A stretch of DNA of 22,352 bases from JBBQKF01 sp038326615. GTDB taxonomy: Bacteria > Bacillota > Clostridia > Saccharofermentanales > UBA5734. The stretch covers positions 1 to 22,352 of the forward strand of contig JBBQKF010000052.1 in the NCBI GenBank assembly GCA_038326615.1. The letters are read 5' to 3'. The position numbers and the translations under genes were made by a program. The notes beneath the pieces were generated by a model that was not told the origin of the DNA, ran no database searches, and was given only the letters and a program-made list of their open reading frames with translations. Below are positions 22,241 through 22,352 of the stretch, one piece after another. Each line of letters opens with the position of its first letter. The first letter of the stretch is position 1.

Positions 22241-22352
22241 TAGGTAGATAGAGAATCAGGATTTAAAAATGATACTAAAAATTATAAAATATATCAAGTT
22301 TTATCAAATTTGAACAAGCATAAATGAGACGCTAATTGGTGTTGACGGTATA

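Noticed and set aside
22281..22320. Possible fifth copy of the repeated upstream element at the right edge
   Set aside because: Only AAAATATATCAAGTT resembles the element; the diagnostic ATTCCAAATATTTTCTAT block is missing and AT-rich DNA gives such matches by chance.

Overview
The window reads as the chromosome of a low-GC, strictly anaerobic Bacillota (class Clostridia most likely; genus not resolved). The clues are AT-rich intergenic DNA, strong AGGAGG-type ribosome binding sites, a two-iron desulfoferrodoxin, a Staphylococcus-type class I aldolase, the small Firmicute families lmo0937/DUF5670 and YtxH, and two families I associate mainly with methanogens and anaerobes (DUF1638, DUF2769-like). 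No rRNA, tRNA, CRISPR array or intact mobile element was seen. The only transposon trace is a decayed TnpB start at the left edge.

Layout. 1-800: TnpB remnant, a GC-richer unexplained stretch with a perfect 16-bp palindrome, and the first copy of a repeated upstream element. 798-4621: dodecin, class I fructose-bisphosphate aldolase followed by a 48-bp displaced copy of its own coding sequence, DUF1638 (minus), a Cys-rich DUF2769-like protein and a DUF6629-like membrane protein. 4836-11562: signalling block 1, with a CheB-CheR-PAS fusion lacking a kinase domain, a PAS histidine kinase converging on it, a second PAS kinase with altered ATP-site residues, a stand-alone receiver, and the scar of that receiver's deleted kinase. 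11818-12783: small stress-type genes (zinc ribbon, three tiny ORFs). 12920-17010: signalling block 2, with a YesN/AraC response regulator and a MASE3-PAS-PAS kinase. 17130-18317: lmo0937/YtxH/YggT-type envelope operon. 18388-20467: a membrane PAS kinase with a wrecked receiver gene. 20679-22240: second zinc-ribbon copy, desulfoferrodoxin and a DUF305 protein.

Two themes link the regions. First, an approximately 65-bp element beginning ATTCCAAATATTTTCTAT occurs four times, always in the same orientation and 116-156 bp before the start codon of a small plus-strand gene (dodecin, zinc ribbon 1, lmo0937-YtxH-YggT, zinc ribbon 2). It probably defines a local regulon, perhaps for stress; the regulator is unknown. 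Second, related kinase-receiver cassettes, all on the minus strand and joined by an ATGNATGA start/stop overlap, have been copied and eroded: one locus kept only the receiver, one kept only the kinase, and a third kept the kinase plus about 23 bp of receiver scar. The surviving kinases and receivers may therefore work in trans. All family assignments are by reading the translated sequence, without database searches.
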